Assembly: GCF_004359215.1 (NCBI RefSeq)
Contig: NC_090610.1
Location: 4,450,463-4,514,462, forward strand
Length of the DNA: 64,000 nucleotides
Origin: Bremia lactucae
Lineage: Eukaryota > Oomycota > Peronosporomycetes > Peronosporales > Peronosporaceae
Reading direction: 5' to 3'
Shown: positions 44,626 to 55,271 of the stretch, piece after piece
Position numbering within the stretch: the first letter of the stretch is position 1
Layout of the letters: every line of letters starts with the position of its first letter
Notes under the pieces: model-generated
What the model was told of the DNA's origin: nothing
What the model saw: only the letters and a program-made list of their open reading frames with translations
Database searches by the model: none
Program-made: the position numbers and the translations under genes

Positions 44626-44645
44626 GACTTCAAAGTGCTACCAAG
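44626..44645 (-). other. Primer-binding site
   Basis: On the minus strand the base run after the LTR end (TTACA) is cttggtagcactttgaag. The tggtagcactt part fits the complement of a tRNA 3' end (aagtgctacca). The family B element at 50366 has the same word at the same place. Confidence 0.65.
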
Positions 44646-45133
44646 TGTAACTGAGAACCTTCCACTAGTACTGATAAGTACTAGTTGACCTTTCCCTGCT
44701 TACAGCTTAGGTGAAATGCCTCAAAACTTCACGTACACCAGGGTAGAGAGGAAGGTTTCTTAGTAGCTAAGGATCTTTAGCTACCAAAAAGTAATTAAAT
44801 GGATTAAGAATTAGGGAAAGCAAAACTGTATTTATATAGTTAATGTCTTCATAACAAACTTCTATCTACTACTGAACTTATTGCATTAATATCCAACTAA
44901 GTGTGACGCCTCCTTGCGCACCGCACAATCGTGACTTGAAACGGTCGGCGGGGTTGATTTAGACTTTTATCAGCCTATCAATAGAGCTAATGTCTTATTG
45001 CATCAATATAACCAAATTTGGTAGTATTGGATCTATTTAAGTCAAATTTAATTAAGATAATAATTTGTATTTATTTATTAAATAAATACAAATTATTATC
45101 TTTTTTCCTCTCAAAGGAAATAATATTTATTAT
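44646..45133 (-). repeat. 5' LTR, family C, outer end truncated
   Basis: Begins TGTAACTGAGAACCTTCCACTAGTACTGATAAGTACTAG and aligns with 38177-38620. The terminal palindrome is missing; similarity stops near 45133. Confidence 0.75.
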
Positions 45134-45474
45134 TCCTCTCTAGCCTGCGAGCGTTCGAAATCGTGACCGTTGGCGTCTCCATTCTTCCGGTCACCGATGA
45201 TGGAAGTGGAGGACACTCTCTTCCGGGTCGACGCCCTAGCTGCCAGGTTTGGTAGCTATAGTTGGTGATTTGGTGTGTGGTTACACTAAGTTCTAGAAGG
45301 CTCTTAGTTTGGTTCGCGCAGGTTACAGCAATATCTCAATTCTAGATTGATAAAGCTATTGATGAAGCCCCCGGCGGGGGGGACGAAACGCGTCTGGCGC
45401 ACGATTGTATATAGAAGTCTTTTTTTAACCATGATATCTCTCTTTCTTACAACCTACCTTACGCGTACGCAGTA
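45134..45474. other. Unassigned spacer
   Basis: No frame with a recognisable domain and no LTR match. Possibly host DNA left between two insertions. Confidence 0.4.
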
Positions 45475-45912
45475 TGTAAAGGGGCACTGCCGACTTGTAC
45501 TGAGTCAATACAAGTCCACTTCGCATAGCTTCAGTGCGAGTGGTGCCTCACGTCACTTCACATACACTAGTACGTGCAAAGAATTTTTTTTCTTTAAACA
45601 CATGCTTTAAAGAGGGCTTAAAGTAAATTGTATTTAATTTATTAAGTTCTTCGGTTTCTATCTATTTAATACTAACTTATTACATACTAATACAATAATG
45701 TAATAAAGTCTTATCTGTCTCTCTCTTTACGCGCGTCCAGTGCTGACTGGACCGCGGAGCAAGTAGATATAATGGCCTATATCTACCAATGAATAAGCTT
45801 TCCGAATATTACTATGTAAAGTAATGTACTCCAAATATTATCTACCTTTTATATAGTATATTAATTAACAACCTTTAAGTGTTAATTTCATGTAATGATA
45901 CACCCCGTTACA
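45475..45912 (-). repeat. 3' LTR, family A (438 bp)
   Basis: Runs from TGTAAAGGGGCACTG to CACCCCGTTACA. On the minus strand the sequence just outside its right end, ttaagggaggggtga, is a polypurine tract before the LTR start, so this is a 3' LTR of a minus element lying to the right. Confidence 0.85.
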
Positions 45913-46029
45913 TCACCCCTCCCTTAAATGACAATCACTCTGACTGTAATTGAATATAGTGGTCACTATAAGACCACTTAATTGAAAACGAAGTCGATTG
46001 GTCAGAACCATCATTTTCAATTCTATCGC

Positions 46030-46510
46030 ATGGCTAACAATTCCATGCGGTATGCGAATAGTGCGGGACCTTCAACTACAGACAATAATGTGTCGCGGCT
46101 TGCTCTTGAAAAAAAGCCTTCACTTTTGCCCGAACGGCTGCTCAGTAGCTTGTCGGGAGAGACTGCTCCTGTTAATAGATATCTTTTTTTATTGCGACAA
46201 AGCTACATATCATTGATCCCAGCGAAGAACATTCGCGCTGAGGAAGATTTTTATCTCGATGCTTTTCTTAAGCATCGATGGCATAGTGAAAACAACAAGA
46301 AAGTTAGAATATCGTTGATGTAAGCCTGGAACGCGTTTATTCGCAATGTCAAAGACCTAACGCGATTCGCATTAAGTTTGAGAAAAGAACTCCAACCGGT
46401 GCAAGGTTTAAATTGCATCGATTATCTCGTAAGGCAGGACTTCCATGCCTCACGTGGGGTGATTCCTGTCCGTGTTGTGTCGACAGCACGAAACGAGTGA
46501 AAGGGGATGT
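46030..46510 (+). pseudogene. Antisense ORF of the family A element
   Basis: Plus-strand frame from ATG 46030 (MANNSMRYANSAG) open to a stop at 46321, then continuing in shifted frames to about 46500. Blocks include LPERLLSSLSGE, RYLFLLRQSYISLIPAKNIR, EDFYLDAFLKHRW and GLPCLTWGDSCPCC. The same Cys block occurs at 6.0 kb. It begins 118 bp from the 3' LTR and runs toward the end of pol, which finishes on the other strand near 46514. About 97 codons are intact before the first stop, the best preserved family A/C copy here. I recognise no domain; the Cys-x-Cys-Cys block might bind metal. Confidence 0.65.
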
Positions 46511-46513
46511 CTA

Positions 46514-48177
46514 TTACCTTTCTCCGCCCTGGGGAAGGGACCGCATCTCTATCGAGATGCGCGATGCAATTGACGTTTTCATATCAAAATTCCAGCCACC
46601 AGGGGCGCGTGTTTTCCGATGGACCTTCTGATCCATCTGATGGGTCTCGTCATACTGACGGGCGAGGCCCTCAACGTCTACCAGCTGGGAACGAGGATCC
46701 GAGCTGTCATGCGAAGGTGGATAACCGCGCCAGCGAACCAAATATTTCGTCGCTGCCCCTTCACATCACTCTGATTACGAATATGTTCCACAATGAAACG
46801 TTGACCATCGTGGAAATCCACCAATGGTTGTGGTGGAGGAGGGAAAATTAGATCCGACCCGTGCGTCAGATCTAACGTCGAAGATTGACAAACTCGACCG
46901 CTACCTTCAGGTATTGGAGGAGAATTTCGCACACGGGCGCAATAAGCGTCACTGGTTGGAGCAGACGGAGCATGCTCACTACATTAAACGGTTGGAAGAC
47001 CGTTCGAAGAGTGCGAAGTCAATGTAGGAGTCGAATTATCACACTATTCGTGTTGAGCTGTCGTCAGTTCATCGCGGTTTCGTGGATTTTCAGACCCGAC
47101 ATGACATCCAACGTTTAGTAACATCACTCGAAGCACATTAAAATCATACTAAATGATATATTACTCACAAGGTGTATTTCACCACATTAACGGCTTAAGA
47201 GCCGTGTACTTGTTGTGTGATGCGCAAGCGCAAATCATTGTGAGTAGGAACGACGACACGTGGAGTATCGCCGGATATGGCTCTGTAGTACAGTAAGCCG
47301 TTGCGTGTTGTGTATCGATCGGATGACGATCGAAATAAAGCCGGTATATCTTAAAGAAATTATTAGATGGATTCATCAGATGATCTATTAAACGCAGACG
47401 GTTTTATCTTCTGTGTAGGCCTTCTTGGTGTCATCAAACAAAGTTGCTGACAATCACTTGTAATGAGTGTTGCAACAGTGGTATTATTTTCACTAATGGA
47501 GTGCGCAGCAGCTCGAAATCGGGTCGGCGTGATAACGCATCAGCGACGACATTAAGTCAACCTGGTTTATACTTCGCAAAGCAGGATAGCCACCTCGCCA
47601 TTCTTTGCGAGAGGTGTGGGCTGTTTACGGCCGTGCGTAATGACGCATGGTCCGTAAATACGATGAACGGTCTATCTCCGAGGAGATAGACCCTAAGTTT
47701 AGCCAGTGCATATTTCATGGCTAGGAGTTTCTTGTCATGCACTGGGTAAGTGCGTTCAGCTGGTTACAGCTGACGCTATTGGTATCCGACGACGCGCTCC
47801 GCGCCGTCTGTATCGTATTGCAATAAGGCACAGCCGATTGCGAAATCGCTGGCGTCACAGTCCACATGGAATGGCCTGTCTTGATATGCAATCGTCAGAT
47901 GGGCGATTGCATTCAGCTTTGCTTGGTACCTTCAAAAGAACGCTGACAATCAGCGTTTCATAACCATTTTCTCGTCTTTATTCAAGAGATGAGAGAGATG
48001 AATTGTCATCTCGGCATAATTGCGGGAGTTCTTGTGCAAATACGCCGCTAGCCCAAGGAACTTTTTAAGTCCTTTCGGGACCAGGGCGCACGCCGTGTTT
48101 ACTTACGATGCACCCAAGCAGTGGTATTTCGCTTGCAGCGAATATACACTTCTTGAGATTTGCGTACAACTTATGTA
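46514..48177 (-). pseudogene. Family A pol relic: RT thumb, RNase H, chromodomain
   Basis: Minus strand, right to left: RT thumb near 48180-47950 (LAAYLHKNSRNYAEM, then HLLNKDEK), RNase H at 47742-47557 (MHDKKLLAMKYALAKLRVYL, then FTDHASLRTAV), then at 46932-46514 an integrase-terminal chromodomain (LVDFHDGQRFIVEHI, then VRWRGYPPSHDS, then QLVDVEGLARQYDETH). The integrase core between RNase H and chromodomain is missing or unrecognisable. Frameshifts throughout. Confidence 0.75.
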
Positions 48178-48260
48178 CGTGAAGTGGCACCCCACCTTCA
48201 CTGTAATCAGTGTCGGTTGACTAATACTGTTATCATTACTAGCAAAGGGTGCCCGTTACA
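48178..48260 (+). repeat. Family C LTR fragment
   Basis: A stretch ending ctagcaaagggtgcccgttaca matches the terminal 80 bp of a family C LTR. It cuts off the RT relic to its left. Confidence 0.55.
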
Positions 48261-48604
48261 CTAAAAGCAAATACGTGTAAGATTCTAGCCTTTTGATATG
48301 TTGCTCACAAAAATAATTGATTTATGCGAGTTCTATTGTATCAAATTTAAAGTCACATCATTAAAAATGCCGATCGCCCCCTAAGGGTGCATGCATGAGA
48401 ATTAGGCGCAATATAGCTCCGGCCTGGCGGTTGAATCTGTATTCGACGTTCCCTTTAATAAATTAACTATAATTGGTCTGGAGTTAGCACAGCTTCGTCA
48501 CGGTCAATTTATTCGGTTGTCGCCATTAAAAAGGTCAATCACAAAAGTTGCTTCCATTAAGCTGGATACCAAACTCCTTTTAAATTTACTCTCATGCCGA
48601 GAAT
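48261..48604. other. Unassigned spacer
   Basis: AT-rich, no recognisable frame. Left flank of the solo LTR. Confidence 0.4.
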
Positions 48605-49041
48605 TGTAACGGAATGTATCGTTAATTGTTATTAGTACATAAAAATTGTTAATAAATATATTATCGAAAAGGTAGATAATATTCTTGAAATATTACTTAA
48701 CATAGTAACATTCGAGATGCTTATTCATTGGTAGATTTAGGACTTTATATACTGTCTCCGCGGTCTCAGTCAGCACTGGACGCGCGTAAAGAGGGAGATA
48801 GATAAGACTTCATTACATGTTTTGTATTAGTATGAATTTAAGTCACTAAAAAGATAGAAATGGAAGACCTTAATTTAATTAAATACAGTTGACCTTTTAC
48901 CCTCTTTAAAGCAAGCATTTTAAAGAGAGTCTACCTCTGCACGTACTAGTGTACGTGAAGTGACGTGTAGCACCACTTGCACTGGAGCACTGCGAAGTGG
49001 ACTTGTAGTGAAACAGTACAAGTCGGCAAAGCCCCGTTACA
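48605..49041 (+). repeat. Solo LTR, family A, with 5-bp target duplication
   Basis: Runs TGTAACGGAATGTATCG to GGCAAAGCCCCGTTACA (437 bp). Flanked on both sides by agaat (48600-48604 and 49042-49046), a perfect target-site duplication. So it is a true solo LTR produced by recombination within one inserted element. Confidence 0.92.
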
Positions 49042-49046
49042 AGAAT

Positions 49047-49831
49047 GGTCTGCCTATAAATCTTGGCATTACCATAGTTCTTGATGAGACTCACAGTTTC
49101 ACTAACTTCACGCCGCAAATCATATGGCGGCTGTACATGACTGCGAAGTCATCTCCACTTCAACCTGGTCCGACAAGTGTCAACCAGACCATATCTTTAG
49201 AAACTTGATTCATATGCGCCTATATATTACAAAAAAAACTTGAAATAACCGTTTGAGGCACCTTAGGCACCTTTATATTCATCTGGTAACCAAAAATGAA
49301 ATGGATCCGCATCTATTTTAAATAATATAAATTCAGATAGTACGAATTCTTGCGCATGACACCCATGGGTGCGACATAGTGCACAGCGAGCTCACAACAC
49401 ACAGACTAGTATAATCAGTATCTGTAGAGTGCCGCGCGCTATTAATTCATTCTCGCTTTACCACACATCCCCGAGTCGGCTTCCAACAAGCTCCTCTTGC
49501 ATGATCGGTCCCTCTGCAAGCTAAGTGCCTGCCAGCTGCTTACACAGAAGCTCCTAATTTTTGTAGAAAGTAAAAGCTCTGTGTCTCATTTTTAAGGTAC
49601 AACATGAATACTTCCTTGATGCATTTGGGTCAATGAGCAATCATATCAGCTCAATTGGGCTTTTCTTTCGAGCAGAACACTGCCGTTGGGAGCTGTTTAA
49701 TTATAATTTATAAAGATCTTCAGTGATAAGCTCACATCGCGTGATTTAAGCTGCAGTAAGTCAGCTTCCGCCTTTTTGGGTCGTTCAGCGTACCAGACCA
49801 TAACAAGCATAAATTTAGCCGCTTAGACGCG
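49047..49831. other. Spacer, possibly host sequence
   Basis: No ORF with a recognisable domain and no LTR match. This is the target DNA into which the solo LTR inserted. Confidence 0.45.
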
Positions 49832-50363
49832 TGTAACGGGCTAAAGTTGCCCTAATAATACACAGTCCCCGTTAAGTACACATGGTGTGCTTAAGGGGAT
49901 GGTCAATTACTTAAAGAAATCAATTAGACCCACCACTCGGGTGTGGTTCACATTGTGACCGACCCTTGTGTATATGATGCACATAGGTGCATTCACATTA
50001 GGAGGGATGACGGCTAGCATCACCCGTTACGCGAGGTATTTAGGAAGATACGCTCGCAATACATATTAGTGTTACCTACCGAGATGACATTTTTGATTGG
50101 TAAAATTACGTAAATGTATTTAATGCGATTAAATATAAATCAGTCTGACAACTACTTTCTGATTAGTAAGTGCGCACGAGAAGCCGGATTACCGCTCCCG
50201 TGACGACACTTTACTAGAGTACTTAGTGCGTTAGGTGAGGTCGCTAAGGCGCCCACCACAACTACCTCACAGGACGCAAGAGAAGCCGGTCTAATCGCTT
50301 CCTGGCTGTGCTATGGTGTGTGTCAACGTAGAGTGTGGCCGCATTACGACGTGCCCGCCTACA
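49832..50363 (+). repeat. 5' LTR, family B (532 bp)
   Basis: Runs TGTAACGGGCTAAAGTTGCCC to GTGCCCGCCTACA, with TG...CA ends that are imperfect inverted repeats. Followed by a primer-binding site and gag. Confidence 0.88.
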
Positions 50364-50382
50364 CTTGGTAGCACTTGAAATC
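50364..50382 (+). other. Primer-binding site
   Basis: cttggtagcacttgaaatc follows the LTR end directly; tggtagcactt fits the complement of a tRNA 3' end. Same word as in the family C element at 44626-44645. Confidence 0.65.
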
Positions 50383-50495
50383 TTTCCAACGACCCGCATC
50401 TCTGCGTGTGTTCGTGAGGATGAGCCTCAACATCGATTGGGCTCATTTCTTCCGCCTCCCACATCTCCGAACATCATCGGGAGGTGGCAGGGCAT

Positions 50496-51231
50496 ATGGC
50501 GCAGGGACTTGGTGAACAAGCCCTGGCCAGGTTCCTGGGTAGTCCTCCTAAGCAACATGTTGCTCAGTTGGAGCAGTTTGAGGCATTCGCGCTCGGACGG
50601 CGGGGAGCCATGTCCGAGGCACAAAGCCATGCTGCGGCAGAGTCCGTCACTCAGACTCAGAATGAGCTGAGGCATGAGCAGGCTCGGAGCGAGGCTCTCA
50701 ACAGGACTGTTGAGGTGCTCTCTGCCCGGCCGCATCAGCCGAGGCCCATTCGGATAGATCCGCCCAAGTTCGATGGAACTGCGGCGCACACGATTGTCCA
50801 CTGGCTTTTAGCCGTGGAGCAATGCGGTGTCGCCCAGCGTATCGAGGACGACAGCCGGATGGTGCCGTTCGCCATGTCGCACCTGCGCAGTAAGGCCTCA
50901 AAGTGGCTTTAATTGGCGCTTATGGCGGACAGAAAGGCGTTTTCGACATGGGCGATCTTCAAGGAAAGATTCGTGCCATGTACCAGCCGCCGAACAACGA
51001 AGTGTTAATTAGGCGCGCTTCTTTGGCGAGCGACAGGCGAAGCAATATCTGCAAGAGTATGTGCAGGAAATGCGCTCGCTGTCGGCGTCCATTACCGTAG
51101 GTCCGATTCCAGAGCACATTAAGGTGCCCACGTTTATAAACGGACTACGGCATGGCCCATCGCGACAGACCCTTTTAAGAATGGTGCCGTCGATGATGCG
51201 AGAGGCAAGCCAAATTGCCTTAGTTAAGTAG
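50496..51231 (+). pseudogene. Gag, family B, frameshifted
   Basis: First frame from ATG 50496 (MAQGLGEQALARFLGS) to 50912 includes RIDPPKFDGT and HWLLAVEQCGVAQRI, the capsid start of this lineage. After frameshifts near 50905 and 51010 it resumes with VPTFINGLRHGPSRQTLLRM and ends at a TAG at 51229. The start codon is uncertain (an in-frame GTG lies 12 bp upstream). A related fragment occurs in reverse at 59.5 kb (MNRLRHGSSRQALFRKVPS). Confidence 0.75.
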
Positions 51232-51639
51232 CAGTCCTGCAACAGTGCCTCGGCGACAGCTTGGTATAAGCCGTAGACCGAGAGGTCAGATGCCACTTCC
51301 ATGGAGTTGGGCAATGCAGACGTTGTCTGATATAAAATGCGGCATGCGCGGCCATATGATGGCTTGCTGCTATACCAGGGTGTCTGCTGGGGCAAAGATG
51401 TCCAGCAAGAAGACCCCCTTTCCATTGGGCGATGGCAAGAACCAGCGCGCGAGACGCATGAGTTCTGCATCGATGAATGAGGGATCGGAAAATCCAGGAG
51501 CACAGTAGGGGCGCGATGCCCTACTGACGCGGACTCTGAAGCTACCCTTAAGTTCAGAGTTGTCGAACAAATGGGTAGCATAGTCCCTGAGGTCTCAAAA
51601 TTTCGGACCTCAACCCTGCTGGTCCATAGCGCTCAAGTA

Positions 51640-51940
51640 CGAGGCTATTACCAGGTGATGACCCTCCTAGTGGATTCGGGTGCATAACAAAAATTTATAA
51701 AACTTGCGGCTCTAAGAAAGAGACCGGCGATGTTTGAGTCGCTTTGCCAGGATGGCAAGCGAGAAGAGGCGACCGTTCGTTTGGCGAACGGCGCGCTCGT
51801 TAAGTCTGAGGGATTTCAGATAGAACTCGCCTTCAGCTTTAGTGACTTCTCTTGTAAAGAGAAGTTCACAGTGCTAGGTATGAAGAGTCCGTATGACTTC
51901 ATCCTAGGCATGCCATGGTTGGTGTTTTGCCAACCATAGA
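51640..51940 (+). pseudogene. Retropepsin, family B, interrupted
   Basis: LLVDSGA (active site) is followed immediately by a stop at about 51685. The C-terminal part continues at 51730 (REEATVRLANGALVKSEGFQ) and ends FILGMPWL, the typical close. Dead by the early stop. Confidence 0.75.
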
Positions 51941-52163
51941 TAGACTGGCGTACACGCACAGTTGCTTTCTCTATGCAGGATACCGGAAAGGATGTGCTCC
52001 CACGAGAAGGTTAGCAACTGATGTTGTGTCGAACACAGTTGAGGTTGCGTTGACGGAATGACAAACGTCACCAATTCCTACCCAGCTCGTGGAGGCTGGG
52101 GTTGTGAAATCGGCAATGCCAAGTAGTCATGTCTCTCATAGTCCTGCATAGAGCCGAGAGCCT

Positions 52164-53110
52164 GTGGCAGTAGACAGCGAGCTTACAGGAAGTCAAGCGT
52201 CGTATGAACTGGCACAGTGCGTAGAGTCTGGTGCGGTTGGAAGGGATGCGTTTGCCAGGAGAGCAACGACACCCGCTTCCCAGTCAAAGGTCGTGGTGAC
52301 TCGAAGAACGAGTACCCAACAGATTAGGACGATCAAAGGCACGTCTAAACGAGTGACTTTTGAATTAGTTCCTATTTAAAAAAACGGGCCTTCGAACGAG
52401 GTGTTTGGGGCCGTCAAAGACGAAATCGCGGAGGCATCCTTAGTTGAGGTGCTCCGGCAAGTCCTTAAATCTGTCGAGGAGATGGTAACTCTCCCGGAGA
52501 TGTCTTGGGATCTGTTTCTTGCCGAATTAAAGGAAGGAAAGATTCACGAAACAGTCACACCAGTTCCAGAAGAGAACTTGGTGGGCTGTTGCTTGTGGTC
52601 CACAATGGACGAGAGCGTCCTAGAAACGAACGAAAAGAAACGGCACGCTGCTCAAGGCTGGAATGCCTTGAGAGACAGTCCATTCTTTAAGGTTCTGTGG
52701 AAACATCGCGATGTGTTCCCAGAAGTGCTGAGCCGCCTACCAGCAGATGTGGGCATCGGGCACGAAATTGACCTCGAACCTGGCACCAAGTATTGTGTGA
52801 CCAGGCAATGGCCGTTGCCGAAAGAACAAGTCGATTATAGCGATGAATTTTACGACAAGCGAGCCAAGGCGGGACATGTGCGTGAGAGCAAATCGCCTCA
52901 CTACAGTCCGATCTTTTGTGTGCGTAAAGCCACTGGTGGATGATGCGCGGTTAATGCTTACCTTACAATAATCTGAGCACGGCGACCATACCGGCGCAAA
53001 TGCCAATCGCGCGAAAAGATGTTTTGTTAGACTCCATGGGAAAGTCAACTATCTTTTCCGCGTTGGATTTAAAGGATGGTTACTGTCAGGTACTCATGAC
53101 AGCGATGGCT
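52164..53110 (+). pseudogene. Reverse transcriptase, N-terminal part only
   Basis: Frame 52401-52943 encodes the linker and RT fingers (GIGHEIDLEPGTKYCVTRQW, then HVRESKSPHYSPIFCVRKAT). A TGA replaces the Trp codon expected after TGG. The palm start SMGKSTIFSALDLKDGYCQV is in a shifted frame near 53035-53090. The YxDD motif, thumb and RNase H are absent: sequence jumps to the integrase zinc domain at about 53110. Confidence 0.8.
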
Positions 53111-54144
53111 TGTTATGGCATCAGCTGTCACCTTGTGCTCCCTTGAGAATCTATGTGCCTCACGACACAGATCTCAGGCTAATGGTCCTTCACGAGCTCC
53201 ATGATGCACCATCTAATAGGCATTTAGGCCGTGAAAAGACATTCTTACGAGTGTCAGAGGAATTTTGGTGGCCACACCTATATAGACGGGTGGCCAACTA
53301 TATTCGCTCTTGCGAACAGTGCGCGCGCATTAAGCCTGCACCGTCCAGCAGTGCGCCACTGAAGCCGCTACCGATTCCATAGATTGTTGGAAGTCAGTAA
53401 GTCTGGAGTTCATGTTTGGCATGCCGCCCGATCATAAGGGTCGGACAGGGCTCGTCGTCTTTGTAGACAGACTGAGCAAAAATGTTCATTTAGCACCATG
53501 CAAAACATCGATCACAGGCAAGGAGGCAGCTGGATCATGTATACCGACTACACGGGATGCCCGATTCCATAGTATCGGACAGGGATCCACGTTTTACGTC
53601 TGGTATATGGCGACATGTGTTTGAGCTGTTAGGGAGCAAGCTTCACATGTCGACCGCAGATCATCCCCGTACCAATCGGGTCGTGGTGGATGTCTTACGC
53701 ACTATAGCAGCTCCCAAAGAGTGGAGCAAGCAATTGCCCCTTGTAGAGATTGCTATAAATAAAAAAGTCCACGCCAGTACGGGTGAGATAGCGTTTTATA
53801 TTTACGGACTGCGCCATCCTCGGACGCCAGTCTCGTTTGTGCGCAGCCCGAGTCTTAGTAGGGGAGGGCCCCTCACTATGCTCGGTGCGAAAGAGGGACA
53901 TAGTTTCGTCAATATGACGATGACCCTCGAGAGTATCATGTCATCGACAGAAACTGGCCCTAGTGACCCTGCCAGTTTAGCAGTGGTCAATAAAACTACG
54001 TCCTATGACCGACCTCTCGGCGGTATCATAGGCGAGTTTGATGCTAAACGCGTGAGCGAGGCTCAACGCTTTGTGGATGAGCGATTAGCCATCACACGAA
54101 AAGTCCGTGACGCGATGGCAAGCGCACAGGACAAGCAAAAATAA
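53111..54144 (+). pseudogene. Integrase, family B, left copy
   Basis: HHCC zinc domain at 53180-53330 (HELHDAPSNRHLG, then CEQCARIK). Core from 53406: the first catalytic Asp is replaced by Glu (LEFMFGMPPD, codon 53406-53408). The second Asp is present in SIVSDRDPRFTSG. The third residue is lost: relative to the right copy, 21 bp are missing at about 53670 (HPRTNRVV instead of HPQTDGQTERANRVV), removing the catalytic Glu. The frame ends at a TAA at 54142, shared by both copies. Confidence 0.85.
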
Positions 54145-54264
54145 TATGCGGACCGAAATGGTCGCAAAAATAATGAACTCTTTAGAGTGGGTGAAAAAGC
54201 ACTTTTGAGTACTGCTATTCCTACTTAAAATGCAATTTCTGTACTACCTGGAGGTGCTACAAAG

Positions 54265-54480
54265 TTGTTGCCGCGTTTCATTGGGCCCTTTACGGTGGTA
54301 GAAGAGGTTGGAGACCTAAATTATAGGCTCACCCTTCTCTCGTATATAAAGACGCACCCCGTATTTTACGTGGGTCGTCTTAAACGGTATGTAGACCCAA
54401 ATGAGGTCACATACCCCATCCGTCTAAGGAGACCGATGGTGACGCCGACTGTGAGTCGAGCGTCGTTCGGGTGAGGGGGA
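54265..54480 (+). pseudogene. Integrase C-terminal GPF module, left copy
   Basis: Encodes LPRFIGPFTVVEEVGDLNY, then HPVFYVGRLKRYVDP, the GPY/F-type integrase end. One C is missing in a C-run near 54417 relative to the right copy, shifting the last residues. It overlaps tail-to-tail with the antisense ORF that ends at 54424. Confidence 0.8.
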
Positions 54481-55191
54481 CAGAGAAGGCGAAAAACTAT
54501 CAGCCGATCGACTCCTCCCACCACGAATAGGACTCGGAGAGCGAGGGGCATCACGCGAGTAACGCGGCTCTCTCAGCATTATCCTCTTAAAACGTTCCAA
54601 GCGAGTCTTTAGGCGTTCATAACCCTGACGAGCCTTCGCTCGGACATCATGAAGATCCAAGATCAGTCGCGAGACTTGACCCTCGAGATCCGCAATACGT
54701 CGTTCAGCAGCGCTCAACGCCTGAGACTGAACGGACGAAGGTAAGGCAGCCGCGAGTAGGTGGGGATCACCACTCCTAACGGGCGCCGCCTGCACTGATG
54801 GATGCGGGTAGGAATCAACGTTTTCTTTTTGGAAGGTTGCTTGCCCACCGCTCCGTGAGGCAAAGGTATGAGATCCTCGTCCAATAGAAAGGTTATCCGA
54901 AGAGTTTCGACTCTTGTGAACCGATCGATACCCTACGTATTGATGTGCCCGGCGTGATGGCTGCCTATGAAAAGGAGCACCAGCTGAGGCCTCTTCGCTA
55001 ATCTTAAATGGACTAGCAGAAGCAGCGTTGTGAGAAGTAACAGGGGGTACAATACCGCCCATGATTTCTTTCACACGCAAGCGGGCGAAATTAATTCGTT
55101 GCGACCGCTGTTTCATCGCATCAAAATGCGGATGAATGCGGCGGAAGAATTCCGCCTCGTATTGGTCGGGCGTTTTAATTGAACGCAGCAC
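54424..55191 (-). CDS. Antisense ORF 2 of the family B element (left copy)
   Basis: Open for 255 codons opposite to pol, ending inside the 3' end of pol. No ATG at the frame start (the first codon is GTG); it may continue an upstream exon or frame. Blocks: TPDQYEAEFFRRIHPHFDAM, FARLRVKEIMGGIVPP, a Ser/His/Arg-rich middle, a coiled-coil-like segment (ALSAAERRIADLEGQVSRLI, then GYERLKTRLERFKRI) and a Ser/Arg/Pro-rich end (SRDAPRSPSPIRGG, HSRRHHRSP). Composition suggests a nucleic-acid-binding or nuclear protein; no domain recognised. Nearly identical in the right copy (56681-57448). Confidence 0.7.
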   Translation of the reverse strand: MLRSIKTPDQYEAEFFRRIHPHFDAMKQRSQRINFARLRVKEIMGGIVPPVTSHNAASASPFKISEEASAGAPFHRQPSRRAHQYVGYRSVHKSRNSSDNLSIGRGSHTFASRSGGQATFQKENVDSYPHPSVQAAPVRSGDPHLLAAALPSSVQSQALSAAERRIADLEGQVSRLILDLHDVRAKARQGYERLKTRLERFKRIMLREPRYSRDAPRSPSPIRGGRSRSADSFSPSLSPSPERRSTHSRRHHRSP

Positions 55192-55271
55192 GACCGGGAT
55201 CGGGAAAATACGCCCAAGCGATTTTCCCTGAGCCTTCCATGGCTTAAAGACGCCTTAATAACTATGTGCGT

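Larger units (their letters stand above)
38177..45133 (-). mobile_element. Family C Ty3/Gypsy retrotransposon, nearly full length, decayed
   Basis: Minus-strand element: 5' LTR 44646-45133 (outer end truncated), primer-binding site, gag, protease, RT, RNase H, integrase, an antisense ORF on the plus strand, and 3' LTR 38177-38655. Pol order protease-RT-RNase H-integrase places it in Ty3/Gypsy. All genes carry stops and frameshifts. Confidence 0.85.
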
